The notes under the pieces were generated by a model. The model had not been told where the DNA came from, did not search any database, and saw only the letters and a program-made list of their open reading frames with translations. Both the position numbers and the translations under genes were made by a program. 51,064 nt of DNA from Bradyrhizobium sp. GTDB taxonomy: Bacteria > Pseudomonadota > Alphaproteobacteria > Rhizobiales > Xanthobacteraceae. Positions 25,479 to 33,616 of the stretch are shown here, in pieces. Every line of letters begins with the position of its first letter. Position 1 is the first letter of the stretch. The DNA is taken from NCBI GenBank assembly GCA_030681365.1, contig JAUXWH010000063.1, forward strand, positions 1 to 51,064. Direction: 5' to 3'.

Positions 25479-27671
25479 ATGCAGGTGACACGGGATTTTT
25501 CACACTACGTCAAGGACGCGGGCGCGGGCCTCTCGCATATCGATCTGGCGGTCGAGGGCGTCAGTTGCGCCGGCTGCATGTCGAAGATCGAGCGCGGGCT
25601 TTCGGCGATGCCGGACGTGACGCTGGCGCGCGTCAATCTGACCGACCGCCGCGTGGCGTTGGAATGGAAGCAGGGCGCGCTCGATCCCGCCCGGTTCATC
25701 GACCGGCTGGCCGAGCTTGGATACAAGGCCTATCCGTACGAAACCGCCGGCGCGGAAGCCGTTGAAGCCGAACAATCGCGGTTTCTGCTGCGCTGTCTCG
25801 GTGTCGCGGCGTTCGCCACCATGAACGTGATGATGCTGTCGATTCCGGTGTGGTCCGGCAATGTCAGCGACATGATCCCCGAACAGCGCGATTTCTTTCA
25901 CTGGCTGTCGGCGCTGATCGCGCTGCCGGCCGCGGCCTATGCCGGCCAGCCGTTCTTTCGTTCGGCCTGGAGCGCGCTGCGCACCGGCAACGTCAACATG
26001 GATGTGCCGATCTCGATTGGCGTCATTCTCGCGCTCGGCATGTCGGTGGTCGAAACCTTCAACCACGCCGAACATGCCTATTTCGATGCGGCGATCATGC
26101 TGCTGACGTTCCTGCTGGTCGGTCGCTTTCTCGACCAGAGCATGCGGCGGCGGACCCGTGCGGTGGCCGGAAACCTCGCCGCGCTGAAAGCCGAGACCGC
26201 CACGAAGTTCGTCGGCGCCGACGAGATTTCGGAAGTGCCGGTGGCCGCGATCGACCCCGGCGACATCGTGCTGCTGCGGCCCGGCGAGCGTTGCGCGGTC
26301 GATGGCACCGTGATCGAGGGGCGATCCGAGATCGACCAGAGCCTGATCACCGGCGAGACCCGCCACGTCGCGGCCGAGCAGGGCACCGCGGTCTATGCCG
26401 GTTCGCTCAACATGACGGGGACGTTGCGGGTTCGCGTTTCCGCGGCGTCCGAAGGCACGCTGCTGGCGGAGATCACCCGGCTGCTCGACAACGCACTTCA
26501 GGCCCGCTCCCGCTATGTGCGGCTCGCCGACCGGGCCTCGCGGCTTTATGCGCCGGTGGTGCATGCCACCGCGCTGCTGACGATCCTCGGCTGGGTGCTG
26601 GTCGGCGCGAGCTGGCACGACGCCATCGTGATCGGCGTCGCCGTCCTCATCATCACCTGTCCCTGCGCGCTCGGACTCGCCATTCCGACGGTGCAGACGG
26701 TGGCTTCCGGCGCGATGTTTCGGGCCGGCGTGCTGCTCAATTCCGGCGATTCGATAGAACGGCTGGCCGAGGTCGACCATATCATCTTCGACAAGACGGG
26801 AACGCTGACGCTGCCCGATCTCGAAGTCGTCAACGCTTCAGGCATTCCCGAGGACGTCTTCAAGCTGGCCGGCCAGCTGGCGTTGGCGAGCCACCATCCG
26901 GTCGCAGCCGCGGTGGCGCGGGCGTCGAATGCAAAGGCGCCGCTGGCCGGCGCCGTCGAAGAACCGGGTCAGGGGGTGCGGGCCACTCTCGACGGAAAAG
27001 AGCTGCGGCTCGGACGGCCGTCGTTCTGCGCGGCCGAGCAACTGGCCAGCGACAGCCGGGACCTCGATCCGGAAGCCTCCATTGTTGCGTTCACCGATGG
27101 CGAGAAAAGCTACGTTTTCTGTGTGCGGCAGGGACTGCGCCCGGATGCACAGGCGACGATATCGGCGCTGGGGCTTCGCAACATCAAGGTCGAGATTCTC
27201 TCCGGCGACCGCGAGCCTGCGGTTCGCGCCGCGGCGCGCGCGCTTGGCGTCAGCGACTGGCGGGCGGGCGTTACGCCTGCCGACAAGATCGCGCGCATCG
27301 AGGAACTGAAGGCGCAGGGGATCAAGGTGATGATGGTCGGCGACGGCCTGAACGATGCGCCGTCGCTGGCGGCGGCGCATGTTTCGATGTCGCCGATCAG
27401 TGCCGCGCATCTGAGCCAGGCAACCGCGGATCTGGTCTTCCTCGGCAAGCCGCTGGCTCCGGTGGTGGCGGCGATCGATTTCTCCCGCAAGGCACTGCTG
27501 TTGATGCGGCAAAACCTCTGGCTCGCGATCGGCTACAATGTGCTGGCGGTCCCGATTGCGATCAGCGGCGTGGTGACGCCATTGATCGCCGCGGCGGCGA
27601 TGTCGGGCTCCTCCATCCTGGTCATGGTCAATGCGCTGCGCGCCCGCCGCGTCACGGACAGGAGATCCTGA
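25479..27671 (+). CDS. fixI: FixI/CcoI, copper-exporting P-type ATPase for cbb3 oxidase
   Basis: A 730-residue P1B-type ATPase with an N-terminal heavy-metal domain (GVSCAGC, Cys30 and Cys33), about eight transmembrane helices, metal-binding CPC in ITCPCALGLA, actuator ITGET, phosphorylation site FDKTGTLTLP, the HP motif in ASHHPVAAA and hinge GDGLNDAPS. It pumps Cu(I) to the periplasmic side so that the CuB site of CcoN can be filled. AGGAAAGG upstream supports ATG 25479. It starts 14 nt after fixH, and its stop codon overlaps the fixS start (TGATG). Confidence 0.96.
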   Translation: MQVTRDFSHYVKDAGAGLSHIDLAVEGVSCAGCMSKIERGLSAMPDVTLARVNLTDRRVALEWKQGALDPARFIDRLAELGYKAYPYETAGAEAVEAEQSRFLLRCLGVAAFATMNVMMLSIPVWSGNVSDMIPEQRDFFHWLSALIALPAAAYAGQPFFRSAWSALRTGNVNMDVPISIGVILALGMSVVETFNHAEHAYFDAAIMLLTFLLVGRFLDQSMRRRTRAVAGNLAALKAETATKFVGADEISEVPVAAIDPGDIVLLRPGERCAVDGTVIEGRSEIDQSLITGETRHVAAEQGTAVYAGSLNMTGTLRVRVSAASEGTLLAEITRLLDNALQARSRYVRLADRASRLYAPVVHATALLTILGWVLVGASWHDAIVIGVAVLIITCPCALGLAIPTVQTVASGAMFRAGVLLNSGDSIERLAEVDHIIFDKTGTLTLPDLEVVNASGIPEDVFKLAGQLALASHHPVAAAVARASNAKAPLAGAVEEPGQGVRATLDGKELRLGRPSFCAAEQLASDSRDLDPEASIVAFTDGEKSYVFCVRQGLRPDAQATISALGLRNIKVEILSGDREPAVRAAARALGVSDWRAGVTPADKIARIEELKAQGIKVMMVGDGLNDAPSLAAAHVSMSPISAAHLSQATADLVFLGKPLAPVVAAIDFSRKALLLMRQNLWLAIGYNVLAVPIAISGVVTPLIAAAAMSGSSILVMVNALRARRVTDRRS

Positions 27672-27868
27672 TGGAAGTGCTCGTTTATCTCGTGCCGCTG
27701 GCACTCGGGCTCGGGTTGATCGGCCTGCTCGGCTTCCTTTGGTCGCTGAAGAGCGGGCAGTATGACGACCTCGAGGGCGCGGCCTGGCGCGCCATCGCCG
27801 ATGACGAACCGCCGCGGGAAGTTGCGCCGACGGTCGAGGCGAAGCCTTCGACGGTGCGACCGGCGTAG
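27671..27868 (+). CDS. ccoS: FixS/CcoS, cbb3 oxidase maturation protein
   Basis: A 65-residue protein with one N-terminal transmembrane helix (about 4-26, ending FLWSLKSGQYDDLEGAAWR). The SLKSGQYDDLEG segment after the helix is the hallmark of CcoS, which is needed for haem and copper insertion into the oxidase. Translation is coupled to fixI by a TGATG overlap. The last codons form one arm of a hairpin (27858-27874). Confidence 0.95.
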   Translation: MEVLVYLVPLALGLGLIGLLGFLWSLKSGQYDDLEGAAWRAIADDEPPREVAPTVEAKPSTVRPA

Positions 27869-27874
27869 CCGGTC
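27858..27874 (+). terminator. Hairpin across the ccoS stop codon
   Basis: GACCGGC-GTA-GCCGGTC is a perfect 7-bp stem with a 3-nt loop; the ccoS stop codon begins in the loop. No T-run follows, so it is a weak candidate for an intrinsic terminator and may instead mark an mRNA end or protect it from decay. Confidence 0.35.
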
Positions 27875-27991
27875 CTGCGATCCCTGCTTTGCATCCGCCT
27901 GATTTCGTATGCCAGGCTTGCTGGTCCGGACTGGGGCGGTTTGGGCACGGCTCTTGCTTGCCGCTCGGCATCACCTTCTGCCGAGGTCTTG

Positions 27992-28222
27992 ATGCTGAGA
28001 ATACCCCGCCGGTTCAGTCACTTCGTCTTCGGATTCATTCAGTCCGGTCTGACCTGCGCGGTCGCCGCGGCCATCGCCAGCGTTCCGTTCCTGGCGGCAG
28101 GAACGTTCGCTTTGCACTGGTTGCAGTCCTGGCTGATGGCCTGGGTCATGATGTTGCCGATCGTGCTGTTCGCAGCGCCCGCGATTCGAAGCCTGACCCA
28201 CATCCTGACGCGGGAAGACTGA
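27992..28222 (+). CDS. DUF2798 family small membrane protein
   Basis: A 76-residue protein with two transmembrane helices (about 11-35, FVFGFIQSGLTCAVAAAIASVPF, and 42-66, LQSWLMAWVMMLPIVLFAAPAIR). The layout and the FGFIQSG and WLMAWV stretches match DUF2798, a family without known function. GAGG precedes ATG 27992 with good spacing; an upstream in-frame start at 27941 would add a non-hydrophobic leader and is less likely. It follows ccoS by 123 nt on the same strand and may be read through from fixGHIS. Confidence 0.78.
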   Translation: MLRIPRRFSHFVFGFIQSGLTCAVAAAIASVPFLAAGTFALHWLQSWLMAWVMMLPIVLFAAPAIRSLTHILTRED

Positions 28223-28333
28223 CCGTCCGGGATCAAGGCGCTCCCGGCGCCAACGCAGCCCGGCTCTCGCCGCCAACGCAAATGTGTTCGCACGGCGCAG
28301 TGACAATGCCGGCCGCGCATGGTTGTTGGCCCA

Positions 28334-29296
28334 ATGAGGTTGCTCCTGATATCGCTGGTATCATGGCTGGCCCTCGGACCGGCTGGCGCGGAATGGCGCG
28401 CCGAAACCGTGCCGACGCCGGGGCCCGTGACCTCGCTCGAGGTCCGGGGCGCGGATACGCGCATCGGGATCGGGTCGAACTGGTACCGGATTGCCCCCGC
28501 GACCGGTTCGCTGATAGCAGCGCAAGCGCCTGATTTTTCTGCCGTGCCGGCGGGCGGTCTTTCGGATGGGCGGGTTGCCAGCAGCGACGGCGCGATCGCC
28601 CGCGCCTGGCTCGCTCATCCGACCGATCGGTACCGCCATGGCGTTCTCGGCGACGCCATCGAAGCCGGAAGCCTGGTTATCCAGCGACGCGACGGGAGCA
28701 TCGGCACCGTGACTTCCGGCGCCAACGCGGTGTTCGAAGACCTGGAGCCGCGCATCGCCACTCTGGATGGGGTCGACCGCATCGTGGTGGTGAAGTCGTA
28801 TCTTCGGCGCGGTTCGGCGCTGGCGATCATCGATGCCGAGGCCATGAAGATCATCGCGGAGACGCCGCCGATCGGTCACGCCCATGCATGGCTCAATCCG
28901 GCGGGCATCGCCGATTTCGACGGCAATGGCTCGACCGATATTGCCCTCGTGCGCCAACCCCACGTCGTCGGCCTGTTGCAACTGTGGTCCTGGCAGGATC
29001 GGCAATTGAAGAAGGTTGCCGAGGTGCCGGATACTTCCAATCACTTTATCGGGTCGAAAGCGTTGGGCATGAGCTGGACGGCGGATTTCGACGCCGACGG
29101 CCACCCCGACCTGGCGGTGCCCAGTCTCGATCGACGCTCCCTTCGCCTCATCGCCTTCGTGCCAAAGGTTCGCGATATCGCCCGGATTGCGCTGCCGGCA
29201 CGTGTCGCAACGAATATCGGATCGACTGGTGTCGCAGGACGTCCGGCGCTGGTTGCCGGCCTGGAAGACGGCCGGCTGGTCATCATTCGCGAATAG
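28334..29296 (+). CDS. Exported FG-GAP/VCBS-repeat protein
   Basis: About 320 residues with a signal peptide (MRLLLISLVSWLALGPAGA, cleavage near residue 19-20). The rest is a beta-propeller-like array. Two calcium-binding loops are plain: DFDGNGSTDIAL (about 196) and DFDADGHPDLAV (about 259), the pattern of FG-GAP/VCBS repeats. Such proteins are usually secreted or periplasmic and bind ligands or partners; no enzymatic motif is seen. An ATG at 28319 would add five residues before the signal sequence. It stands alone, 111 nt after the DUF2798 gene. Confidence 0.78.
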   Translation: MRLLLISLVSWLALGPAGAEWRAETVPTPGPVTSLEVRGADTRIGIGSNWYRIAPATGSLIAAQAPDFSAVPAGGLSDGRVASSDGAIARAWLAHPTDRYRHGVLGDAIEAGSLVIQRRDGSIGTVTSGANAVFEDLEPRIATLDGVDRIVVVKSYLRRGSALAIIDAEAMKIIAETPPIGHAHAWLNPAGIADFDGNGSTDIALVRQPHVVGLLQLWSWQDRQLKKVAEVPDTSNHFIGSKALGMSWTADFDADGHPDLAVPSLDRRSLRLIAFVPKVRDIARIALPARVATNIGSTGVAGRPALVAGLEDGRLVIIRE

Positions 29297-29336
29297 CGGG
29301 ACAAACTGCAGAACCCGGATCGAGCGCACGGCGGCT

Positions 29337-30554
29337 TCAGCCGGACTCCGGCGGAAGCCTGAGCCGCGTCGTCAGGAGGCCGGCGACGATGAGGGTTGCG
29401 CCGACCCCGGCGACGCAGGCGGCCCATCCGAAACGGTCGAACAACTGGCCGAGGACCGCGCTGCCGACAAGACCGCCGAGGAAATAGCAGGCGAGATAGG
29501 TGCCGCTGGCAACGCCGCGGTTATCGAGGGCGGCGCGTCCGACAAAACCGGTCGCAGCAGCTTGCGCGAAGAAGGTTCCCATGCCGATCAGGATCATTCC
29601 GGTCACGGCGGCGGTGAGACGTGATGACAGCAGCAGCGGCAGGCCCGAAGCCGCAACCGCCAGCGCACCCCAGATCGCCGGCCGCGTGCCGAAGCGGTTG
29701 ACCGCGGCCCCCGCCAGGAGCGTCGTGAGGACGGAAGGCAGGAAGACGAAATAGACCAGGCCCAGTTCCATCCGCCCCAGCGACAGCGGCGGTTTTATCA
29801 GCACGAAATTGACGTAGGTGAAGGTGCCGATGAAGGCAAACAGGATGCAGAAGCCGATGCCGAAGGCCGCGCGCAACGCTGGGCTGCGCCAGTGTGCGAG
29901 CATCGCCGCGAAGGGTGACCCGGCCATCGGCATCGCATGCATCGGCTGCGCCCGCTGGATGGTGAAGTAGACCAGAACCGCGCCCGCAAGGTTGAGGGCG
30001 GCAAAGAAGTAGAAGTTCGACGCCAGCCCGAACGTGTCGACGACACCGGCCGAAATTAGCCGGCCGATCAGGTTGCTGACGACATTGCCGGTGATGTAGG
30101 CGGCGAACGCGCCGCCGGCATCCATCGCGCTGCATTGCTCGCCGAGATGGGCCAGTGTCAGCGCGAACGCGGACGCCATGCATAAGCCCTGCGTCACCCG
30201 CAGGATGGTGAAGACGGTGAGATCGGGTGCGATGGCCAGCAGAGCGGTGGGGACCGCGAGAAATGCAAGACTGAACAGAATGCCGAGCCGCCGGTCGATG
30301 TGTCGGCTGAGCAAGCCGATCACAAGGCCGGATATCGCCATTCCCATCGTGCTGGCATTGACGGCAAAGCCCATCGCCGCCGGGGTGACGTTGTAGTGCC
30401 GGGTCAGCGAGGGAAGGATCGCCTGCGTCGCGAACAGATCGACCACTGTCAGGAATGCGGTGAGGCCAATGACCAGGGATCGCAGCATCACGCCCGGCGA
30501 ACGGCCGTGCGTGTCCATGGTCTCGGATTTCATGCCGACGGGAATATCGGTCAT
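29337..30554 (-). CDS. MFS transporter (YnfM-like)
   Basis: About 405 residues with 12 transmembrane segments. LLSRHIDRRLGI after helix 2 is the MFS motif A region, and ILRVTQGLCMASAFAL in helix 4 resembles motif B. Similarity is to Bcr/YnfM-type drug or metabolite exporters; substrate unknown. ATG 30554 is chosen (AGGA about 10 nt upstream); ATG 30578 and TTG 30584 are alternatives. A terminator-like hairpin ends only about 29 nt before the start, leaving no room for a separate promoter after it. The upstream gene on the same strand is the cupin gene. Confidence 0.82.
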   Translation of the reverse strand: MTDIPVGMKSETMDTHGRSPGVMLRSLVIGLTAFLTVVDLFATQAILPSLTRHYNVTPAAMGFAVNASTMGMAISGLVIGLLSRHIDRRLGILFSLAFLAVPTALLAIAPDLTVFTILRVTQGLCMASAFALTLAHLGEQCSAMDAGGAFAAYITGNVVSNLIGRLISAGVVDTFGLASNFYFFAALNLAGAVLVYFTIQRAQPMHAMPMAGSPFAAMLAHWRSPALRAAFGIGFCILFAFIGTFTYVNFVLIKPPLSLGRMELGLVYFVFLPSVLTTLLAGAAVNRFGTRPAIWGALAVAASGLPLLLSSRLTAAVTGMILIGMGTFFAQAAATGFVGRAALDNRGVASGTYLACYFLGGLVGSAVLGQLFDRFGWAACVAGVGATLIVAGLLTTRLRLPPESG

Positions 30555-30582
30555 GGCGCGCACATCCTGGCAAGGCATGAAC

Positions 30583-30646
30583 AAAAAGGGGGGATGTGAC
30601 GCCTGGCCGTGCGGGGCGACACGTGGGACTCCAGGACGTCACATCC
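30583..30646 (-). terminator. Terminator-like hairpin between cupin and MFS genes
   Basis: The arms 30592-30606 and 30631-30646 pair over 15 bp with one bulged base (GGATGTGACGCCTGG against CCAGGACGTCACATCC). On the minus strand the stem is followed by a C-rich run and TTTTT (30587-30583), as in an intrinsic terminator. It lies 38 nt past the cupin stop and 29 nt before the preferred MFS start, so it may act as an attenuator for the MFS gene. Confidence 0.7.
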
Positions 30647-30683
30647 GGCAACGAGGCGAAGCGCGCTCGTTACGTGGCGATGG

Positions 30684-31175
30684 TTACATGTGGTGGTCGC
30701 CGGGATCCTTGCGGATGTCGCCGACGTAGAGAATCACGGTCTCGGTGCCGAGGTTCTTCCACCAGTGCGAGGTGCCGGACACTTCCGGCCTGATCTCGCC
30801 GGCCTTGTGCAGGATCGGCTCTGCGCAGTTGCTGGCGTATTCGACGATCTCGCCCTGCTGCACGAAAATCAGCGCGGGCCGGTCGTCATGGCTGTGCCAC
30901 GGCACGACGCCGCCGGGCGCGATGGTCAGCTTGCGAAACCGCAGCTCGCGGCCCTTGATCCTGGCGGGCTGTTTCCCGAGATCGATCGACCCGAGTGTGA
31001 CGTCGGTGACGCCGACCGCCTTGAAATCGACCTTCTCGCGGGCGTTGACCTTGATCTTGTCGGCCGGGCATTCGCCGGCGAGCGCCGACGTTGTCACGGT
31101 GGTCGATCCGGCGATCACGCAGGCCAACGCCAGGCCTTGCCAGAGCGGGCGCGATTTTTCTGATGGTGTGAACAT
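30684..31175 (-). CDS. Exported cupin-domain protein
   Basis: A 163-residue protein with a signal peptide (hydrophobic core WQGLALACVIAGSTTV, cleavage near SALAGE, about residue 34). One cupin barrel covers about 70-155: APGGVVPWHSHDDRPALIFVQQGEI is cupin motif 1 with metal-binding His residues, and SHWWKN gives the motif 2 His. A periplasmic metal-binding or sugar-binding role is possible; no enzyme can be named. GGAGAG before ATG 31175 fixes the start. Upstream at 31279-31293 is a palindrome also found before the DUF302 gene. Confidence 0.82.
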   Translation of the reverse strand: MFTPSEKSRPLWQGLALACVIAGSTTVTTSALAGECPADKIKVNAREKVDFKAVGVTDVTLGSIDLGKQPARIKGRELRFRKLTIAPGGVVPWHSHDDRPALIFVQQGEIVEYASNCAEPILHKAGEIRPEVSGTSHWWKNLGTETVILYVGDIRKDPGDHHM

Positions 31176-31278
31176 CTGGTCTCTCCTCTGTTGTGCCGCG
31201 GCCCCTGATGGCTGGCCGGCGGTGCGAACCATCGGTGAAATCGCCGGTTGAATGAAATGCCGGTTGGCTGTTGAATCG

Positions 31279-31293
31279 ATAGCGCCGTGCTAT
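31279..31293 (-). promoter_or_regulatory. Palindromic operator candidate upstream of the cupin gene
   Basis: ATAGCGCCGTGCTAT, with arms ATAGC/GCTAT, lies 103 nt before the cupin ATG. The same palindrome in a purer form occurs upstream of DUF302 at 31879, at nearly the same distance, and sequence similarity continues about 30 nt downstream of both. Confidence 0.5.
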
Positions 31294-31299
31294 GCGTGG

Positions 31300-31779
31300 T
31301 TACCGGGTGGCGATAGTCGATGTGATCGACCCGACCACCGCCGTTGCCATCCCGAACTGCGCGACGCGGTCTTTGATGCTGTGGCGCCTCGCTATCCATT
31401 CGAAGTCGGTCCAGACAGCCCAGACGTCGCCATTGTCGTCCTCGGTCAATAGCAGACGGACCGGCCAATCCAGCCCGGCGTTCGGGTTCGAAGTGATGAA
31501 CTGGGTTCCGAGCGGTGGATTGCCGAATACCAGCAGCGTCGAAGGCCTGAGCTTGACGCCGGCATCGGCCGCCAGCTTCGACTGATCGATCTCCGAGAAG
31601 AACCTGATGCCCTTGCTGGCGATGTCGGCCTTGATGCGGGCGATCGCCTCGGACATCGCCACCGCACTCTTGACCCGGACAATGCCGTCATCATTGTCGG
31701 CTCTTGCGAAAGAAGCGGCCGAAACCAGCAGAAAAATCAACGCCAGCGATGTGGCAAAATTCGAGATGCGGGTGTTCAT
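31300..31779 (-). CDS. Exported DUF302 protein
   Basis: A 159-residue protein with a signal peptide (cleavage about residue 27 after ASFARA). The body matches DUF302: IVRVKSAVAMSEAIARIKADIASKGIRFFSEIDQS, then LLVFGNPPLGTQFI and GLDWPVRLLL. DUF302 proteins have a small alpha/beta fold of unknown activity and are often linked to sulfur or stress genes. AGGAG precedes the ATG. On the minus strand it is followed after 124 nt by the cupin gene, with which it shares an upstream palindrome. Confidence 0.85.
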   Translation of the reverse strand: MNTRISNFATSLALIFLLVSAASFARADNDDGIVRVKSAVAMSEAIARIKADIASKGIRFFSEIDQSKLAADAGVKLRPSTLLVFGNPPLGTQFITSNPNAGLDWPVRLLLTEDDNGDVWAVWTDFEWIARRHSIKDRVAQFGMATAVVGSITSTIATR

Positions 31780-31878
31780 CGGATGTCTCCTGTCTGTTGA
31801 TGCATACCGGGAGCCGGGCTTCGGAACAGCATCGAGGCTTTTCGTCTCCGGCTGAAATACGGTCTTGCTCTGAAGTCG

Positions 31879-31893
31879 ATAGCGGCGCGCTAT
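31879..31893 (-). promoter_or_regulatory. Palindromic operator candidate upstream of the DUF302 gene
   Basis: ATAGCG-GCG-CGCTAT is a perfect 6-bp inverted repeat lying 99 nt before the DUF302 ATG. It is also 127 nt upstream of the divergent methionine-rich gene at 32021. See the matching site at 31279-31293. Confidence 0.5.
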
Positions 31894-32020
31894 TGCCGGC
31901 CCGCGATGCTCCCCGGCTATCGAACCGATGGCGCAACAGTATTTCTAGTCTCCGACGAACTCATCTCTGATAGGCCAGCGCCCAATCGCGGGCGTTCAAC
32001 TGAACTCGGAGGTGCTACCA

Positions 32021-32302
32021 ATGACTAACCTATCGATGACCATGATTGCAGCCGCTGTGCTCGCGGCGATGGCAACATCGGCGTTCTCGCAGGTCGCTAC
32101 CGAAATGAGCCCGGGAATGGCCATGATGTTCCGCAATGGAAAGATGATGTCGATGGCCATGGCGCCCGGGCCCAAGAATCATGAAGCGATGATGAAGGGT
32201 GCCAGGAAGGTGCCGAACAATACCGTGTTCTTCATGGACGGCGGACAATTGTACTCGACCTCGGGCACGCTCGATCCGACCGGAAATTTCTATCTGCCCT
32301 GA
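32021..32302 (+). CDS. Small exported methionine-rich protein
   Basis: A 93-residue product with a signal peptide (cleavage near ATSAFSQ, about residue 23). The mature part of about 70 residues contains 11 methionines, grouped as MSPGMAMM, MMSMAM and AMM, with a nearby His, then a hydrophilic C-terminal half (NNTVFFMDGGQLYSTSG). Methionine clusters in exported proteins often bind Cu(I), but here that is inference. GGAGG 7 nt before ATG 32021 fixes the start; an ATG at 32012 is less likely. Divergent from DUF302. I do not recognise a named family. Confidence 0.75.
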   Translation: MTNLSMTMIAAAVLAAMATSAFSQVATEMSPGMAMMFRNGKMMSMAMAPGPKNHEAMMKGARKVPNNTVFFMDGGQLYSTSGTLDPTGNFYLP

Positions 32303-32399
32303 GCCGGGAGAAACGAATTTCCTGCGCAACCATGGGGTCGCCCCTTGCGGGCGGCCCGCAGTGAAAGCAATGTTCGGGAAACCCGACGCCGGAGCAGAC

Positions 32400-33116
32400 A
32401 TGACCTCGCTATCGCCAGACAATGCCGAGCGTCTCAAGCTGGCCTTCCAGGCCTGCCGCGACATGGAAGGGACGCTGAACGAACAGCTCGAAGCCTATGC
32501 CGCGGCGGGGCGCGAGTTTTTTCCGGCCTATGGCGAAGCGGTCGATCGGCTGGTAGCGCGGATCCACGAAAACGGTGGCGGCGAAAACGCACCGCGGCCC
32601 GGCGATCCGATGCCGGCCTTCATCCTGCCCGACGTGACCGGCCGGCTCGTCAGCCTGATGTCGCTGCTCGAAAAAGGACCGGTTGCCGTGATGTTTTATC
32701 GCGGCCACTGGTGTCCCTATTGCCGGCTGAATGTCAGGGCCGTGATCCTGGCGCTGGACAGGATCAGGGCGCTGGGTGGCCACGTGGTCGCCATCATGCC
32801 CGAGGTGCAGCAATTCGCTGAAAAATTCAAATCCGAAGCCGACGCGCCGTTCCCGGTGCTGACCGATCTCGACAACGGCTATGCGCTGTCGCTGAATCTC
32901 GCGATATGGCTCGGCGACGAAATCCAGCGGCTGTTGTCAAATCAGGACATGAGGGACTTTCACGGCAATGACGGCTGGGTGCTGCCGATACCCGCGACCT
33001 TCGTGGTCGGCCGCGACGGCCTGGTGAAGGCGCGGTTCGTCGATCCCGACTTCCGCAAGCGCATGGAAATTGACGACCTGATCGCCGCGTTGAAGAGCGC
33101 CAGTGACGACAATTAG
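32400..33116 (+). CDS. Peroxiredoxin-like (AhpC/TSA) protein
   Basis: A 238-residue protein. An N-terminal helical extension (1-70) precedes a thioredoxin-fold AhpC/TSA domain (about 78-230) starting PRPGDPMPAFILPDVTGR. The active site is FYRGHWCPYCRLNV, so both cysteines of a CxxC pair are present at the position of the peroxidatic residue. It should reduce peroxides or disulfides in the cytoplasm; no signal peptide is seen. GGAG 5 nt upstream supports ATG 32400; in-frame GTG 32361 and ATG 32370 are alternatives. Its stop codon overlaps that of the convergent hotdog gene. Confidence 0.85.
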   Translation: MTSLSPDNAERLKLAFQACRDMEGTLNEQLEAYAAAGREFFPAYGEAVDRLVARIHENGGGENAPRPGDPMPAFILPDVTGRLVSLMSLLEKGPVAVMFYRGHWCPYCRLNVRAVILALDRIRALGGHVVAIMPEVQQFAEKFKSEADAPFPVLTDLDNGYALSLNLAIWLGDEIQRLLSNQDMRDFHGNDGWVLPIPATFVVGRDGLVKARFVDPDFRKRMEIDDLIAALKSASDDN

Positions 33117-33604
33117 GATCGCTTCTTCGAAACGTGCCAGTCGACCGTCATCCCGGCGACCTCGACGCCGTCTTCGCTGGTCAATTTCACCGCGACCTGC
33201 AGCACAGCCTTGCCGTCGGTCCGGACCGCGGATACGAGATCGTCGGCGTTGCCCTTGACCGTGGCCTCCGCGCGCACGGCGCCCTTGGCGACCGCAAGGA
33301 ATTGGATCGCGGCTTCGGCCGCGACCGGTCTGATTTCCAGCAGCATCGAGGCGAACGCGCCAGCCATCGCTGCCCCGGAAGCGGCTTCGCCGAGCGCAAA
33401 CAGGGCAGCGGCATGCTGGGTGCCGATATGATTGAGCCCTTCGGGACGGAACGGCAGGCTGGCGACCGCGCGGCCTTTTTCGATCGTCACGATTTCGACG
33501 CCGGCATGCCTGGCGAACGGAACCGTCTTGTTCAACTGCTTGACGATCAGATCATAGGCCATGTTTGGAGCTACCTTGAACAGGATGGAGAGAAGCCAGC
33601 GCAT
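33113..33604 (-). CDS. Hotdog-fold thioesterase-like protein (DUF4442/PaaI-type)
   Basis: A 163-residue protein with a single hotdog domain: PFARHAGVEIVTIEKGRAVASLP, then NHIGTQHAAALFALGEAASG, which is the central helix region where PaaI-type enzymes bind acyl-CoA. It would hydrolyse an acyl-CoA thioester, but many DUF4442 members are untested. ATG 33604 lies 12 nt after the lysR stop on the same strand, so the two are likely one transcript. The stop codon overlaps the convergent peroxiredoxin stop by two bases. Confidence 0.8.
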   Translation of the reverse strand: MRWLLSILFKVAPNMAYDLIVKQLNKTVPFARHAGVEIVTIEKGRAVASLPFRPEGLNHIGTQHAAALFALGEAASGAAMAGAFASMLLEIRPVAAEAAIQFLAVAKGAVRAEATVKGNADDLVSAVRTDGKAVLQVAVKLTSEDGVEVAGMTVDWHVSKKRS

Positions 33605-33616
33605 TGGTGGATACCT

